A stretch of DNA of 64,000 bases. Origin: Thermococcus camini (GTDB lineage: Archaea > Methanobacteriota_B > Thermococci > Thermococcales > Thermococcaceae). Below, one piece after another: positions 19,391 through 27,179 of the stretch. The notes under the pieces are model-generated. The model ran no database searches. It saw only the letters and a program-made list of their open reading frames with translations, and had not been told where the DNA came from. Made by a program: the position numbers and the translations under genes. Position 1 is the first letter of the stretch, and each line of letters starts with the position of its first letter. The stretch covers positions 872,277-936,276 of the forward strand of contig NZ_LR881183.1 of the NCBI RefSeq assembly GCF_904067545.1, in the 5' to 3' direction.

Positions 19391-19738
19391 ATGAAAGCCA
19401 GAATCATCGAGCGCTTCAAATTCGAGGCGGCCCATGCCGTTGTAATCAACGGAAAGCCTGAAGAGATACACGGACATACGTTCAGGCTTGAAGTGGCGGT
19501 CGAAGGAGAGCTTAAGAGGGGCTACGTGATGGACTTTCTCGAGCTGAGGAGAATCGTGAACGAAATCATCGGGAAGCTTGACCACAGAAACTTAAATGTT
19601 CTCTTCGAGAACCCAACGACCGAGAACGTCGCCCTGTGGATAGCGGAGGAGATTGAAAAGAGGCTTCCCAGTGGCATAAGGCTCCAGAGGATAGTCCTCT
19701 GGGAGGGCGAGGAGAACGGGGTGGAGTTTGAGTTCTGA
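19391..19738 (+). CDS. 6-pyruvoyl-tetrahydropterin synthase-family enzyme lacking the usual cysteine
   Basis: A 115-residue T-fold enzyme of the PTPS/QueD family. Zinc ligands H15, H27 and H29 are visible in AAHAVVINGKPEEIHGHTF. Classical QueD and PTPS have a catalytic Cys shortly before the HGH motif; here that position is filled by Glu (E24/E25), as in the PTPS-III-like subgroup that makes 6-hydroxymethyl-dihydropterin. The enzyme may therefore serve pterin synthesis rather than the preQ0 step of archaeosine. ATG 19391 follows GGTGGTGAGC. TATA-like GGTTATTTTTAAATGG is at about 19297-19312. Confidence 0.82.
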   Translation: MKARIIERFKFEAAHAVVINGKPEEIHGHTFRLEVAVEGELKRGYVMDFLELRRIVNEIIGKLDHRNLNVLFENPTTENVALWIAEEIEKRLPSGIRLQRIVLWEGEENGVEFEF

Positions 19739-19772
19739 GAAACATTTTTATCCCCCAATGTGGAAGTTAGCA

Positions 19773-19958
19773 ATGGTGAACGGAATGTCCGAGGTTACTT
19801 CAGAACGGATGTTAAAGCTGTATTCTCATCTTTTCAAGGAGGCTCTTGAACTTAAGAAGCTTATCGAGGTGAAAAAAAAGGAAGTCAGACCCGGAATGTT
19901 TGGGAAGGGGAGCGCTGAGGAGTTCAAAAGGTATAGGCTTGAGGTGTACGAGCGGTGA
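19773..19958 (+). CDS. Putative antitoxin of a VapBC-type pair
   Basis: A small charged protein (61 residues from ATG 19773: MVNGMSEVTSERMLKLYSH) ending FKRYRLEVYER, overlapping the downstream PIN toxin start by four bases (GTGA). A TATA-like AACATTTTTATCC sits at 19741-19753, so transcription would begin close to 19773 and the message may be leaderless; an earlier in-frame ATG at 19758 is possible. I do not recognise a DNA-binding fold. The antitoxin call rests on size, charge and coupling to the toxin gene. Confidence 0.65.
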   Translation: MVNGMSEVTSERMLKLYSHLFKEALELKKLIEVKKKEVRPGMFGKGSAEEFKRYRLEVYER

Positions 19959-20428
19959 TTTTTATAGACTCAAGCGTTCTCTACAACTACCTTATCGAAA
20001 CCAGCCTTACCGAATACGCCGTTGATGTTCTTGAGTCTCGAGAGGGGAAACTAACTTCAGACACCGTCGTTGATGAGTTATTTTATGCACTCATCAGGAA
20101 GCTTGGTGAGAAGGAGTACAACGCAAGGTCAATCTGGAAAGTTAAGGAGCTTCTCAGGAACGACGCAGAGTTCAGGAGACGCGCTTCTGATGTCATATCG
20201 GACATCTTAGCACTTATTGACGCAAAAGATATTTTACTGGTTTCTGACTCCCGGGACTGGCTGACCGTTGCCACGTTCGTTCATGATTACTCCCTCCTTC
20301 CCCACGACGCCAGAATTCTCGCCACGGCCTTGGAATACAACTGTGACAAGCTTGCCGCCCTCGATGAGGACTTTGGAGCGGTAAAGGACATCATCAAGCT
20401 CGTTCCGAAGGGATTCTGGGAAGAGTAG
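19955..20428 (+). CDS. vapC: VapC-type PIN-domain ribonuclease toxin (second locus)
   Basis: A 157-residue PIN-domain protein with acidic site residues D5 (IFIDSSVL), E41 (VVDELFY), D118 (LPHDARIL) and D137/D139 (ALDEDFG). The GTG start overlaps the preceding small gene. As a VapC family member it is expected to be an endoribonuclease restrained by its partner. It lies about 140 bases upstream of a TnpB element. Its TAG stop is followed in the same frame by another 40 open codons before the insertion. Confidence 0.85.
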   Translation: MIFIDSSVLYNYLIETSLTEYAVDVLESREGKLTSDTVVDELFYALIRKLGEKEYNARSIWKVKELLRNDAEFRRRASDVISDILALIDAKDILLVSDSRDWLTVATFVHDYSLLPHDARILATALEYNCDKLAALDEDFGAVKDIIKLVPKGFWEE

Positions 20429-20548
20429 GAGGCAATATCTCTAATAGAAGGGTTTACTGAGAATGTGGAATTCGAAGAGTTCAAATGGGATGAGAAGACA
20501 CATTTTGCAGTCATCCGTACCTTTCATACATGCATATTTCGGAGTTGA
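20429..20548 (+). other. Possible gene remnant between VapC and the IS element
   Basis: In frame with the VapC stop the sequence stays open for about 40 codons and reads like protein (GFTENVEFEEFKWDEKTHFAV), ending in TGA at 20546-20548, just left of the IS. On the other side of the IS a frame ending at a TAG at 22084-22086 ([15 protein letters not shown]) is also protein-like. The two could be pieces of one gene broken by the insertion. I recognise no family, and no start codon with a good ribosome binding site is seen. Confidence 0.3.
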
Positions 20549-20565
20549 CTTTTTTCTTTTGCAAG

Positions 20566-20585
20566 CCTCGCCCTTTAGGGCGGGG
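20566..20585 (+). repeat. Left-end IS hairpin
   Basis: Perfect or wobble-paired stem CCTCGCCCT/AGGGCGGGG around a two-base loop. The distal arm is identical to that of the right-end hairpin. Confidence 0.75.
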
Positions 20586-20662
20586 TACAGTGTTCGAGAA
20601 TTTGGCTCTTGAGCAGGAAAGCAACACTTTTTTAAAGCATAAAACCCATACCATACTTTGAA

Positions 20663-21967
20663 ATGAAGCGTTCAGTAACGGTTAAACTTCAACCATCAAA
20701 GGCGCAGGAGAAAATCCTCTTTGAGTTAGCTTACGCTTCAGCAGTAATTTGGAACAAGCTCAACTACCGAAGGCTCAAGCAATTCAGGGAATTCGGCAAA
20801 ATCGACTTTAACGGGACGGAAAAGGAAGCATACCACGAGTTCAAAAACTGGATTGGTGGCTCAACAGTTCAACAGTTGGCCAGAAAGAACGCTGGAAGCT
20901 GGAGGAGTTTCTTTTCCCTCAACAAGAAGAAAAAGAAGGAAGAACTTCCAGAATGGTTCAAGCCAAGACCGCCCAAATTCGTTAGGGAAGAGAACGGCAG
21001 AAAAATCTTTGCAATTCCATTAAGGAACGACCAGTATCGGATTAAGGGAAACGTTATTGAATTGAGGAGACTTGGTAAGTTCGGAATACTCAAAATCCAG
21101 TTCAAGGGGAGAATTTACCTCAAGGGAAAGCAGGGGAGGTTGGAAATAACTTACGACCCGGTAAAGCGGAAGTGGTACGCTCACATCAGCTTCTCCAAAG
21201 TTGAGGAGAAACTTGAGGGCGAGGAATGGGTTGCACTCCCGAGAACGCCAAAAGGAAGCCTTTCCGCGGGGATTGACTTGGGAGTGAACAATTTGATGAC
21301 CGTTTATGTGGAGAACGGGGAAAGCTTCCTCGTGAATGGGAGGCCATTGAAGTCAATAGCATTCTACTGGCAAAGAAAAATAGCAGATTACCAGTCCAAA
21401 CTCAATAAGAGTGGGGCGAAAACGAGCAGGAAGCTTAAGAGAATGCACGAGAAGGCGAAACTTCGGGCGAAGCATTACATTAACACGGCAGTAAGAGGGG
21501 CTGTCAGAAGGCTTTATGATTTGGGAGTTTCTAAGATTGTCGTCGGTTATCCCAAGGGTATCGCCAGAAACTCTGAGAAGGGAAAGAAACAGAATTTCAT
21601 TCTCTCTCACGTGTGGCGGTTTAATTATGTCATTAAGAGACTCAAAGAAGTGGCCGAGGAGTATGGTATTGTTGTTGAAGTCGTTGATGAGGCTTTCACT
21701 TCAAAAACTTGTCCCCTCTGCGGCCAACGCCACTCTGACGGGCGGATTTTTAGGGGTTTGTTTAAGTGCCACAGAGAGGGCGTTGTTATGAATGCTGACC
21801 TTGTGGGAGCTTTTAATATTTTGAGGAAGGTTAAAGCTATAACCCCGAGCCTGCCTGCTCTGGCGGGTAGGGGTAACTGGCTCAAGACCGGGCCAGAGGG
21901 GTTCGAAGAACCCTTTTCAAGGGTTGCCCTGATGAGAACTCCTCAAACCTCCCCACCTTTAGGTTAG
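20663..21967 (+). CDS. tnpB: TnpB RNA-guided nuclease
   Basis: A 434-residue TnpB. The RuvC site residues are present: D205 (GIDLGVNN), E343 (VVDEAFTSKTC) and D379 (MNADLVGAFN). The zinc region has CPLCG (C350, C353) and then FKCHREG, where only C369 and H370 are seen rather than a second CxxC; from memory this is common in Thermococcales TnpB. An N-terminal helix-turn-helix-like and wedge region precedes. The tail overlaps the right-end RNA. TATA-like TTTTTTAAAGC is near 20628. TnpB proteins cut DNA next to a short motif using an omega RNA from the element's right end. All catalytic residues are intact. Confidence 0.93.
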   Translation: MKRSVTVKLQPSKAQEKILFELAYASAVIWNKLNYRRLKQFREFGKIDFNGTEKEAYHEFKNWIGGSTVQQLARKNAGSWRSFFSLNKKKKKEELPEWFKPRPPKFVREENGRKIFAIPLRNDQYRIKGNVIELRRLGKFGILKIQFKGRIYLKGKQGRLEITYDPVKRKWYAHISFSKVEEKLEGEEWVALPRTPKGSLSAGIDLGVNNLMTVYVENGESFLVNGRPLKSIAFYWQRKIADYQSKLNKSGAKTSRKLKRMHEKAKLRAKHYINTAVRGAVRRLYDLGVSKIVVGYPKGIARNSEKGKKQNFILSHVWRFNYVIKRLKEVAEEYGIVVEVVDEAFTSKTCPLCGQRHSDGRIFRGLFKCHREGVVMNADLVGAFNILRKVKAITPSLPALAGRGNWLKTGPEGFEEPFSRVALMRTPQTSPPLG

Positions 21968-22015
21968 GGGGTTCTCCAGTGAAACCCCCGCCCTTCAGGG
22001 CGGGGAGGAGGTCAG
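21850..22015 (+). ncRNA. Candidate omega (right-end) RNA of the TnpB element
   Basis: The 3' part of tnpB and the following bases, through the right-end hairpin (21986-22005), hold several G+C-rich inverted segments such as CTGCTCTGGCGGGTAGGGG. By family knowledge the omega RNA is processed from this part of the tnpB transcript, with the guide being the host sequence just beyond the element. Here the guide would begin near GTCAGCACCG or just after it. The 5' boundary is uncertain. Confidence 0.45.
21986..22005 (+). repeat. Right-end IS hairpin
   Basis: Stem CCCCGCCCT/AGGGCGGGG with a TC loop. It matches the left-end hairpin except for one base in the proximal arm and the loop, and marks the end of the element and of the omega RNA scaffold. 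Confidence 0.75.
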
Positions 22016-22083
22016 CACCGGGTGGTATGGCGAACCCCCAATGATAATATTCCACAGCTGAAAAAGAAGCTTGAAACACTAAT

Positions 22084-22557
22084 TTAGTTCCCCTTCGCCT
22101 TAACTTCCCTCACGCTCTCTGTGAGCGCCATTCCGTTGGTTCCTTTCTCGAAGGAGAGGCCATCAGGCAGCGACACCTTCACCGGCACGGTCCTTTCCTT
22201 CTCCTCGCTCGGAGACCAGCTTATCAAATCGCCCCTCTCAACGTCGAGCGTTTTTATCAGTCCCAGGGGCCCTTCTATTATGTACTTGGCCGGATCTTTT
22301 GGAGAGTAAAGCCGCCATTTCCGGGCGGTTTTGAAATCAACCACCCGTCTCGCTGAATCGAGCCAGATGACGTCGATATCGCTCAGCATGAAGAACATGT
22401 GAATAGAAGCGTTAGCCTTCGTCTCGGCGGGAAGAACGAAGACCAGAGCGTAGTTGATGTTTCTAACCAGCATTAATCCTCTAAAGCGCTTAAAGAAGCT
22501 GTCCGCCAACTTGACAGGCCCATGCCATATTCGCTCCTTGGTCTCGTTGATGAGCAT
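22084..22557 (-). CDS. DUF192-family protein
   Basis: A 157-residue protein of the DUF192 family. Typical segments are [22 protein letters not shown], then [16 protein letters not shown] and [17 protein letters not shown]. The biochemical role of the family is unknown. ATG 22557 is chosen: the upstream extension has no homology-like content, and a TATA-like AAAAACTTATC lies about 30 bases before it. The gene follows korC on the same strand and overlaps nothing if this start is right. Confidence 0.85.
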   Translation of the reverse strand: MLINETKERIWHGPVKLADSFFKRFRGLMLVRNINYALVFVLPAETKANASIHMFFMLSDIDVIWLDSARRVVDFKTARKWRLYSPKDPAKYIIEGPLGLIKTLDVERGDLISWSPSEEKERTVPVKVSLPDGLSFEKGTNGMALTESVREVKAKGN

Positions 22558-22606
22558 GGTAAGAAATGAGGGGCGCGGGTTGATAAGTTTTTGGGAAAAT
22601 AAAATG

Positions 22607-23167
22607 TCAAAGTTCACCTGACTTGGCCTTCTCCCCAAGTTCGAAGCCCTTCCTCAATGCCCTCAGGTTTATCTCCTCCGTTCCCTTCGGCACAGCGTCC
22701 AAAACGGCCTTCTCTATGGCCTCCCTGCTCACGACGCCGGTCCATGCCGTCAGGATTCCGAGGGTGAGAATGTTCATCGTGAGGCTTAAACCGGTGGTTT
22801 CCTCGGCTATCTCCGTGAGCGGTAGCGAGACCACCTCAAGCCCCTTCTCAAACTCGATGTCCCTGTGTGGAATGAGCTCCTCCTCGACTATTATCCTGGC
22901 ACCCTTCCTGACGGTGTGGAGGTACTTGTTGTAGGCCTCCTGGGAGAAAAAGACGGCGCAGTCAGGATTGAGGGTCTTGGGGTAGTCTATGGGCTCGTCG
23001 CTGATGACTACCTCTGCCTTGCTCGCCCCGCCCCTCGATTCCGGCCCGTAGGCCTGCGTCTGGACGGCGTAGAGGTTCTCGTAAACGGCCGCTGCCCTGC
23101 CAAGGATGACACTGGCGAGGATAACTCCCTGACCGCCGAAGCCGCTGAAGAGTATCTCCTTCCTCAT
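22607..23167 (-). CDS. korC: 2-oxoacid:ferredoxin oxidoreductase, gamma subunit (second set)
   Basis: Gamma subunit of a heteromeric 2-oxoacid:ferredoxin oxidoreductase, about 186 residues, with the fold signature [17 protein letters not shown], then [17 protein letters not shown] and [15 protein letters not shown] 23167 overlaps the stop of korB by four bases (ATGA), marking translational coupling in the order A-B-C. The complex oxidises a 2-oxoacid with CoA to an acyl-CoA, CO2 and reduced ferredoxin in the cytoplasm. It is the last kor gene of the operon. Confidence 0.92.
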   Translation of the reverse strand: MRKEILFSGFGGQGVILASVILGRAAAVYENLYAVQTQAYGPESRGGASKAEVVISDEPIDYPKTLNPDCAVFFSQEAYNKYLHTVRKGARIIVEEELIPHRDIEFEKGLEVVSLPLTEIAEETTGLSLTMNILTLGILTAWTGVVSREAIEKAVLDAVPKGTEEINLRALRKGFELGEKAKSGEL

Positions 23168-24009
23168 TCCTCCCACCCCATCATCTTCTTGGCACGCTTC
23201 TTGTAGGCTTCGTACTCCCTCACGAGACCGGGCCTGTCCCTGTCGGCGAATTCACCTATGACGATCTTGCCCTCGAGCTCCTCTGGAGACATTTTCTTGG
23301 CCTTCGCGAGCGGGACGGTTATCTTCTGGTACCAGCGGAGAAGTTCCGGAGCGGTCTTCATCCTGTTCCTCCTTCCGAAGCTTATCGGGCACGGCGAGAG
23401 GAACTCGACGAGTGTGAAGCCCTCCTTCTGGAGAGCCTTCTTTATACTGTTGATTCCCTGGAGGTAGTTGAAGACACTCCATCTCGCCACGTAGTTGGCT
23501 CCGGCAGAGACTGCCAAGTCAGCTATGTCGAAGGGGTTCTCGAACTGGCCGTACGGCGCTGTGGTTCCGCGCAGACCCTTCAGAGCTGTTGGCGCTACCT
23601 GTCCACCTGTCATTCCATAGGTGAAGTTGTTGATGAGTATCACCGTAACGTCAAGGTTTCTCCTGATGGCGTGAATGAAGTGATTCCCACCGATGGCTGC
23701 GGCATCTCCGTCGCCCATGAAGGCGATTATCTTGAGGTCCGGATTGGCGAGCTTTATGCCGGTGGCAAACGCTAAAGCCCTTCCGTGGGTCGTGTGCAGG
23801 CCGTCGAAGTTGACGAATCCCGGAACGCGGGAGGAACAGCCGATTCCGCTGACCCAGACTATCTCGTCCGGGTTCAGCTTTAAGTCATCTATCGCTCGGA
23901 GCGTGTACTGTAAAGCTGAGCCTATTCCACAGCCCGGGCAGAATATCGTGGGGAGCATGTCCTTTCTCAGGTACTTGTCGCGAATATCGTAAGCGGATTT
24001 CAGGTACAT
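23164..24009 (-). CDS. korB: 2-oxoacid:ferredoxin oxidoreductase, beta subunit (second set)
   Basis: A 281-residue thiamine-diphosphate and [4Fe-4S] subunit. The cluster cysteines are in FCPGCGIGS, GIGCSSR and, further on, LSPCPISFGRR; the ThDP-Mg motif is MGDGDAAAIGGNHF...NNFTYGMTGG. It abuts korA (stop and start one base apart) and overlaps korC. With its alpha and gamma partners it forms the second of two complete A-B-C sets in this operon. Substrate preference between the two sets cannot be read from sequence. Confidence 0.93.
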   Translation of the reverse strand: MYLKSAYDIRDKYLRKDMLPTIFCPGCGIGSALQYTLRAIDDLKLNPDEIVWVSGIGCSSRVPGFVNFDGLHTTHGRALAFATGIKLANPDLKIIAFMGDGDAAAIGGNHFIHAIRRNLDVTVILINNFTYGMTGGQVAPTALKGLRGTTAPYGQFENPFDIADLAVSAGANYVARWSVFNYLQGINSIKKALQKEGFTLVEFLSPCPISFGRRNRMKTAPELLRWYQKITVPLAKAKKMSPEELEGKIVIGEFADRDRPGLVREYEAYKKRAKKMMGWEE

Positions 24010-25158
24010 TCAGCCCACCACCCTCTCGACTATCTCCATCGGAGTGTGAACCTCGCCGCCTATCTTCGCTATCAGCTCGACCTCAGCTTTCCCGTTCGCC
24101 CCTTCCTTGACGAGGTGGTAGAGCTGTCCGAGGTTCATCTCCGGGACGTATATCCTCTTCACCTGCTCGGCAAGCTCCTCAATCATCTCGAAGTCAAAGG
24201 GCCATATCGTGTTGAGCTTCAGCAGACCGGCTTTAACGCCCCTCTCGCGGAGAATCTTGACGGCCCTTACCGCCGAGCGGGAAACGATGCCGGTGCTTAT
24301 TATCGCCACCTCGGCATCATCGAGCTCAAAGGCGTCGTAGGTTATGATGTCCATCTTGTTGCGCTCCAGCTTTTCGATTATTCTTCGTATGAGCTTCTCG
24401 TGAACCTCTGCATCTACCGTCTTGGGCCTTCCGCGCTCGTCGTGCGTCAAACCTGTAACGTAGGTTCTGTACCCCCTTCCGAATATCGGCATCGGCGGCA
24501 CGCCGTCACCGTGTATGTCACCGAACGGGAACTTCGCCTCCTCCTCGTTGGCGGGGAGCTTCCTCTCGACCAGCTCGATTTCCCCAGGCAGGGGAATGTA
24601 AACTCTCTCGCGCATGTGGGCTATCTCGGCGTCGGTGAGAAGAACGACCGGAGTCCTGTACTTCTCGGCCAGATTGAAGGCCCTTATCGTCAGGTCAAAG
24701 GCCTCCTGGACGGTTGAGGGACTGAGGACTATGAGCGAATGGTCGCCGTGAGTTCCCCAAATGGCCTGCATTATGTCGCCCTGCGCCGCCAAAGTTGGCT
24801 GGCCCGTCGACGGACCGCCGCGCTGGACGTCCACGACAACGACCGGGGTTTCAGTCATTATCGCGTAGCCGAGGTTCTCCTGCATGAGGCTGAACCCTGG
24901 CCCGCTAGTTGCAGTCATGGCCTTCGCCCCGGCCCAGGAGGCGCCTATTATCGCCGCCATGCTGGCCAGCTCGTCTTCCATCTGTATGCTTACCCCATCA
25001 ACGAGGGGCATGTAGAGCGCCATCGCCTCGAATATCTCGCTTGCGGGCGTTATCGGATAGCCAGCGTAGAAGCGACAGCCGGCTAAAATAGCGGCCCTCG
25101 CTATGGCCTCGTCGCCCTGAATGAAGTCGCTCTTACCAACAGGGAAAGGGTACCTCAT
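24010..25158 (-). CDS. korA: 2-oxoacid:ferredoxin oxidoreductase, alpha subunit (second set)
   Basis: A 382-residue alpha subunit carrying the pyrimidine-binding domain (ARAAILAGCRFYAGYPITPASE), the central MQENLGYAIMTETPVVVVDVQRGGP and the GTHGDHSLIVLSP segment. ATG 25158 is chosen because it overlaps the stop of korC at 25155-25157 (ATGA), with GGAGG seven bases upstream; the ATG at 25164 is too close to that site. The set A-B-C starting here lacks its own delta (ferredoxin-like) subunit and may share KorD from the first set. Confidence 0.92.
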   Translation of the reverse strand: MRYPFPVGKSDFIQGDEAIARAAILAGCRFYAGYPITPASEIFEAMALYMPLVDGVSIQMEDELASMAAIIGASWAGAKAMTATSGPGFSLMQENLGYAIMTETPVVVVDVQRGGPSTGQPTLAAQGDIMQAIWGTHGDHSLIVLSPSTVQEAFDLTIRAFNLAEKYRTPVVLLTDAEIAHMRERVYIPLPGEIELVERKLPANEEEAKFPFGDIHGDGVPPMPIFGRGYRTYVTGLTHDERGRPKTVDAEVHEKLIRRIIEKLERNKMDIITYDAFELDDAEVAIISTGIVSRSAVRAVKILRERGVKAGLLKLNTIWPFDFEMIEELAEQVKRIYVPEMNLGQLYHLVKEGANGKAEVELIAKIGGEVHTPMEIVERVVG

Positions 25159-25667
25159 CTGCATCCCTCCTCATAGCCAACCCTGAAGGCTTTGATGTTT
25201 ATCTCCTCCGTTCCCCTGGGAACCCTCCTCCTTATGGCCTCCTCGACGCTTTCCTTCTTCACAACGCCGGTTTTCGCCACGAAGTAACCTAAAGCCACCA
25301 TGTTGACAGTGAGTGCCAGACCTGTGTTCTCCTCAGCCAGGCGCGTGAATGGGGCACCGATGTAGTCCCTATCGGGCTTAACCAGGTCGGTGTCTATAAT
25401 CAGCAGTCCATCCTTTCTCAGCTCGTCCTTCACCGTGTCGTAGCCGAGCTGGGCGAGTGCGACGAGAACGTCCGCCTCGGTGACTATGACGTCGTAAATC
25501 GGCTCCCTGGATATTATTACGTCCGCTATGGAGTGGCCGCCCCTGCTTGCGGAGCTGTAGTCCTGGGTCTGGACGACGTTCAGCCCCTCTATGGCGGCGG
25601 CCTCGCCGAGTATGACACCGGCTAGAACAACGCCCTGGCCTCCTATGCCTGCAAACCTAACCTGCAT
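25155..25667 (-). CDS. korC: 2-oxoacid:ferredoxin oxidoreductase, gamma subunit (first set)
   Basis: A 170-residue gamma subunit with FAGIGGQGVVLAGVILG, YSSASRGGHSIADVIIS and a C-terminal PRGTEEINIKAFRVGY. In the D-A-B-C order of the first kor set it should follow korB directly, but here it is separated from it by the MNT and HEPN genes. It starts three bases after the HEPN stop, with its ribosome binding site GGGGGTG inside the end of the HEPN gene, so it depends on translation through that pair. Confidence 0.92.
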   Translation of the reverse strand: MQVRFAGIGGQGVVLAGVILGEAAAIEGLNVVQTQDYSSASRGGHSIADVIISREPIYDVIVTEADVLVALAQLGYDTVKDELRKDGLLIIDTDLVKPDRDYIGAPFTRLAEENTGLALTVNMVALGYFVAKTGVVKKESVEEAIRRRVPRGTEEINIKAFRVGYEEGCR

Positions 25668-25670
25668 ACG

Positions 25671-26051
25671 TCACACCCCCAAGTCGAGGTATTTCTTTGT
25701 GAACTCCAAAAACTCACGTGCGGACTTTAAGACGTCACTGGCCTCTTTTTCGGTGTATTCAACGAACACATCGTAATCCGCTGTGTGCCTCATGTTCAGG
25801 GCCTTTGAGTAGGCGGTAAAAAGTCTCGCCGGCATCTCTCCGCTTTTAACGAACTCCTTCCCAAGCTGGGCGTGGACACCGGCGTGGCTTTTTGGAGCAA
25901 TCCCCTTTGAGAGAAGCAGTGCCCTGGCACAGTAGAACATCGAGTAATAGGCACTCGATACGGCAAACCCGTAGTGACCGTTTGAAATCAGCTCTTCTGA
26001 AGCTTTAAGCCGCTCCTCGGCTTTTCTGATCAGGGCGTCTATCTCTTTCAT
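25671..26051 (-). CDS. HEPN-domain protein, partner of the MNT nucleotidyltransferase
   Basis: A 126-residue helical HEPN protein. The typical core FAVSSAYYSMFYCARALLLSKG and the C-terminal NMRHTADYDVF are clear, matching the COG1895-type HEPN proteins that accompany minimal nucleotidyltransferases. The RNase motif R-x4-6-H of toxic HEPN proteins is not obvious, so toxicity is unproven. Its ATG overlaps the MNT stop (ATGA). It sits between korB and korC, a location unrelated to its usual defence or toxin-antitoxin setting. Confidence 0.87.
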   Translation of the reverse strand: MKEIDALIRKAEERLKASEELISNGHYGFAVSSAYYSMFYCARALLLSKGIAPKSHAGVHAQLGKEFVKSGEMPARLFTAYSKALNMRHTADYDVFVEYTEKEASDVLKSAREFLEFTKKYLDLGV

Positions 26052-26323
26052 ACTGCGACCCCCTCCTTCAGTGCGCTCATGTAGATGCTGTCCCTTCTTG
26101 AGTGAGGCACTATCATAACCGAAACTCCAAGTTCAATGGTTAGCTCTGCGCTGAGCTTTCCAACGATGTCCCAGTCCTCTGGATTGACCCTATCAAGAAC
26201 TACCATAACGTCAAGGTCGCTCTCCTCATTCCAGTCTCCCCTCGCCCTTGAGCCGAAGATTATCACTTCCTTTACCCTCTCACCGAAGGCTTCCCTGATT
26301 TTTCTGCCAATTACCTCAAACAT
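26048..26323 (-). CDS. MNT-domain minimal nucleotidyltransferase
   Basis: A 91-residue nucleotidyltransferase with the full G-S-x10-D-x-D active site in GSRARGDWNEESDLDVMVV. MNT proteins paired with HEPN proteins act as antitoxins by AMPylating the partner. ATG 26323 follows GGTGAGG and lies inside the last codons of korB (eight-base overlap), so translation is coupled to korB. An upstream in-frame GTG at 26332 is part of the ribosome binding site. Confidence 0.88.
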   Translation of the reverse strand: MFEVIGRKIREAFGERVKEVIIFGSRARGDWNEESDLDVMVVLDRVNPEDWDIVGKLSAELTIELGVSVMIVPHSRRDSIYMSALKEGVAV

Positions 26324-27179
26324 CCCCCTCACCCTTAAGGCCGAAGTGCTCCTGAACCTCGTCTATGAGCTTGTTAAGCTCCGTGGTGAACTCCGGCCTC
26401 TCCCTGTTGACTATCTCCCCTATGACGAACTTGCCCTCAAGCTCCTCCGGGCTCATGTTCTTAGCTTTGCTGACCGGGACCGAGTTCTTGAGGAACCACC
26501 TGAGCATCTCTGCCGGCTCCTTCATCCTGTTCCTCCTTCCGTACTGGACTGGACACTGGGAGATGACCTCAACGAGCGAGAAGCCCTTAACAGTTAGGGC
26601 CTTCTTTATGCTCTCGATGAGCTGGTAAACGTGGGCAGTTGTCCACCTTGCCACGTAGCTCGCCCCTGCAGAAGCGACGGTCTCGGAAATCTGGAGCGGG
26701 TGCTCTATGTTCCTGTACGGACTGGTGGTTGTTTTAGCGCCGAAAGGTGTCGTTGGGGCCACCTGCCCGCCCGTCATTCCGTAGATGAAGTTGTTCACGA
26801 GTATCACGGTTATGTCGATGTTTCTTCTTGCCGCATGCAGGAGGTGATTTCCGCCTATGCTGGCTAAATCACCGTCGCCGCTTATGACGACGACCTTCTT
26901 GTCCGGCAAACCGACCTTGACGCCGGTGGCAAAGGCTATCGCCCTTCCATGGGTGGTGTGGAGGGTATCGGCAAGGAAGTACGGCGAGGCTATCCAGGCG
27001 GAGCAGCCTATTCCGCTGACGACTACTAAATCCTTTGGGTCAAGCTTGAGCTGGTCTATCGCATTTGCAAAGGCGTTGAGGACCGTTCCACCGCCGCAGC
27101 CGGGACAGAGGGCCGTTGGTAAGGCCTCCTTGCGGAGATACTTGACCATCGGGTAGGTGGAGTATATCTTCTTCGCCAT
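26316..27179 (-). CDS. korB: 2-oxoacid:ferredoxin oxidoreductase, beta subunit (first set)
   Basis: A 287-residue ThDP/[4Fe-4S] subunit with LCPGCGGGT, GIGCSAW and SQCPVQYGRRNRM for the cluster, and SGDGDLASIGGNHL...NNFIYGMTGG for the cofactor. It overlaps korA by one base and the MNT gene by eight. It is clearly paralogous to the beta subunit at 23164; motif-by-motif agreement indicates an old duplication of the whole A-B-C set. Confidence 0.93.
   Translation of the reverse strand: MAKKIYSTYPMVKYLRKEALPTALCPGCGGGTVLNAFANAIDQLKLDPKDLVVVSGIGCSAWIASPYFLADTLHTTHGRAIAFATGVKVGLPDKKVVVISGDGDLASIGGNHLLHAARRNIDITVILVNNFIYGMTGGQVAPTTPFGAKTTTSPYRNIEHPLQISETVASAGASYVARWTTAHVYQLIESIKKALTVKGFSLVEVISQCPVQYGRRNRMKEPAEMLRWFLKNSVPVSKAKNMSPEELEGKFVIGEIVNRERPEFTTELNKLIDEVQEHFGLKGEGDV

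Larger units (their letters stand above)
20561..22015 (+). mobile_element. IS200/IS605-superfamily element carrying only tnpB
   Basis: Bounded by two nearly identical hairpins, at 20566-20585 (left) and 21986-22005 (right), which are the single-strand recognition structures of IS605-type elements. Only tnpB lies between them; there is no Y1 transposase tnpA, so mobility would need a helper in trans. There are no target duplications, as expected for this class. The outer boundaries are set within about ten bases by the hairpins and could not be checked against an empty site. Confidence 0.75.

Noticed and set aside
20566-20585. Independent transcription terminator
   Set aside because: The hairpin matches the right-end hairpin of the same IS element, so it is an IS end; archaeal termination does not need hairpins.
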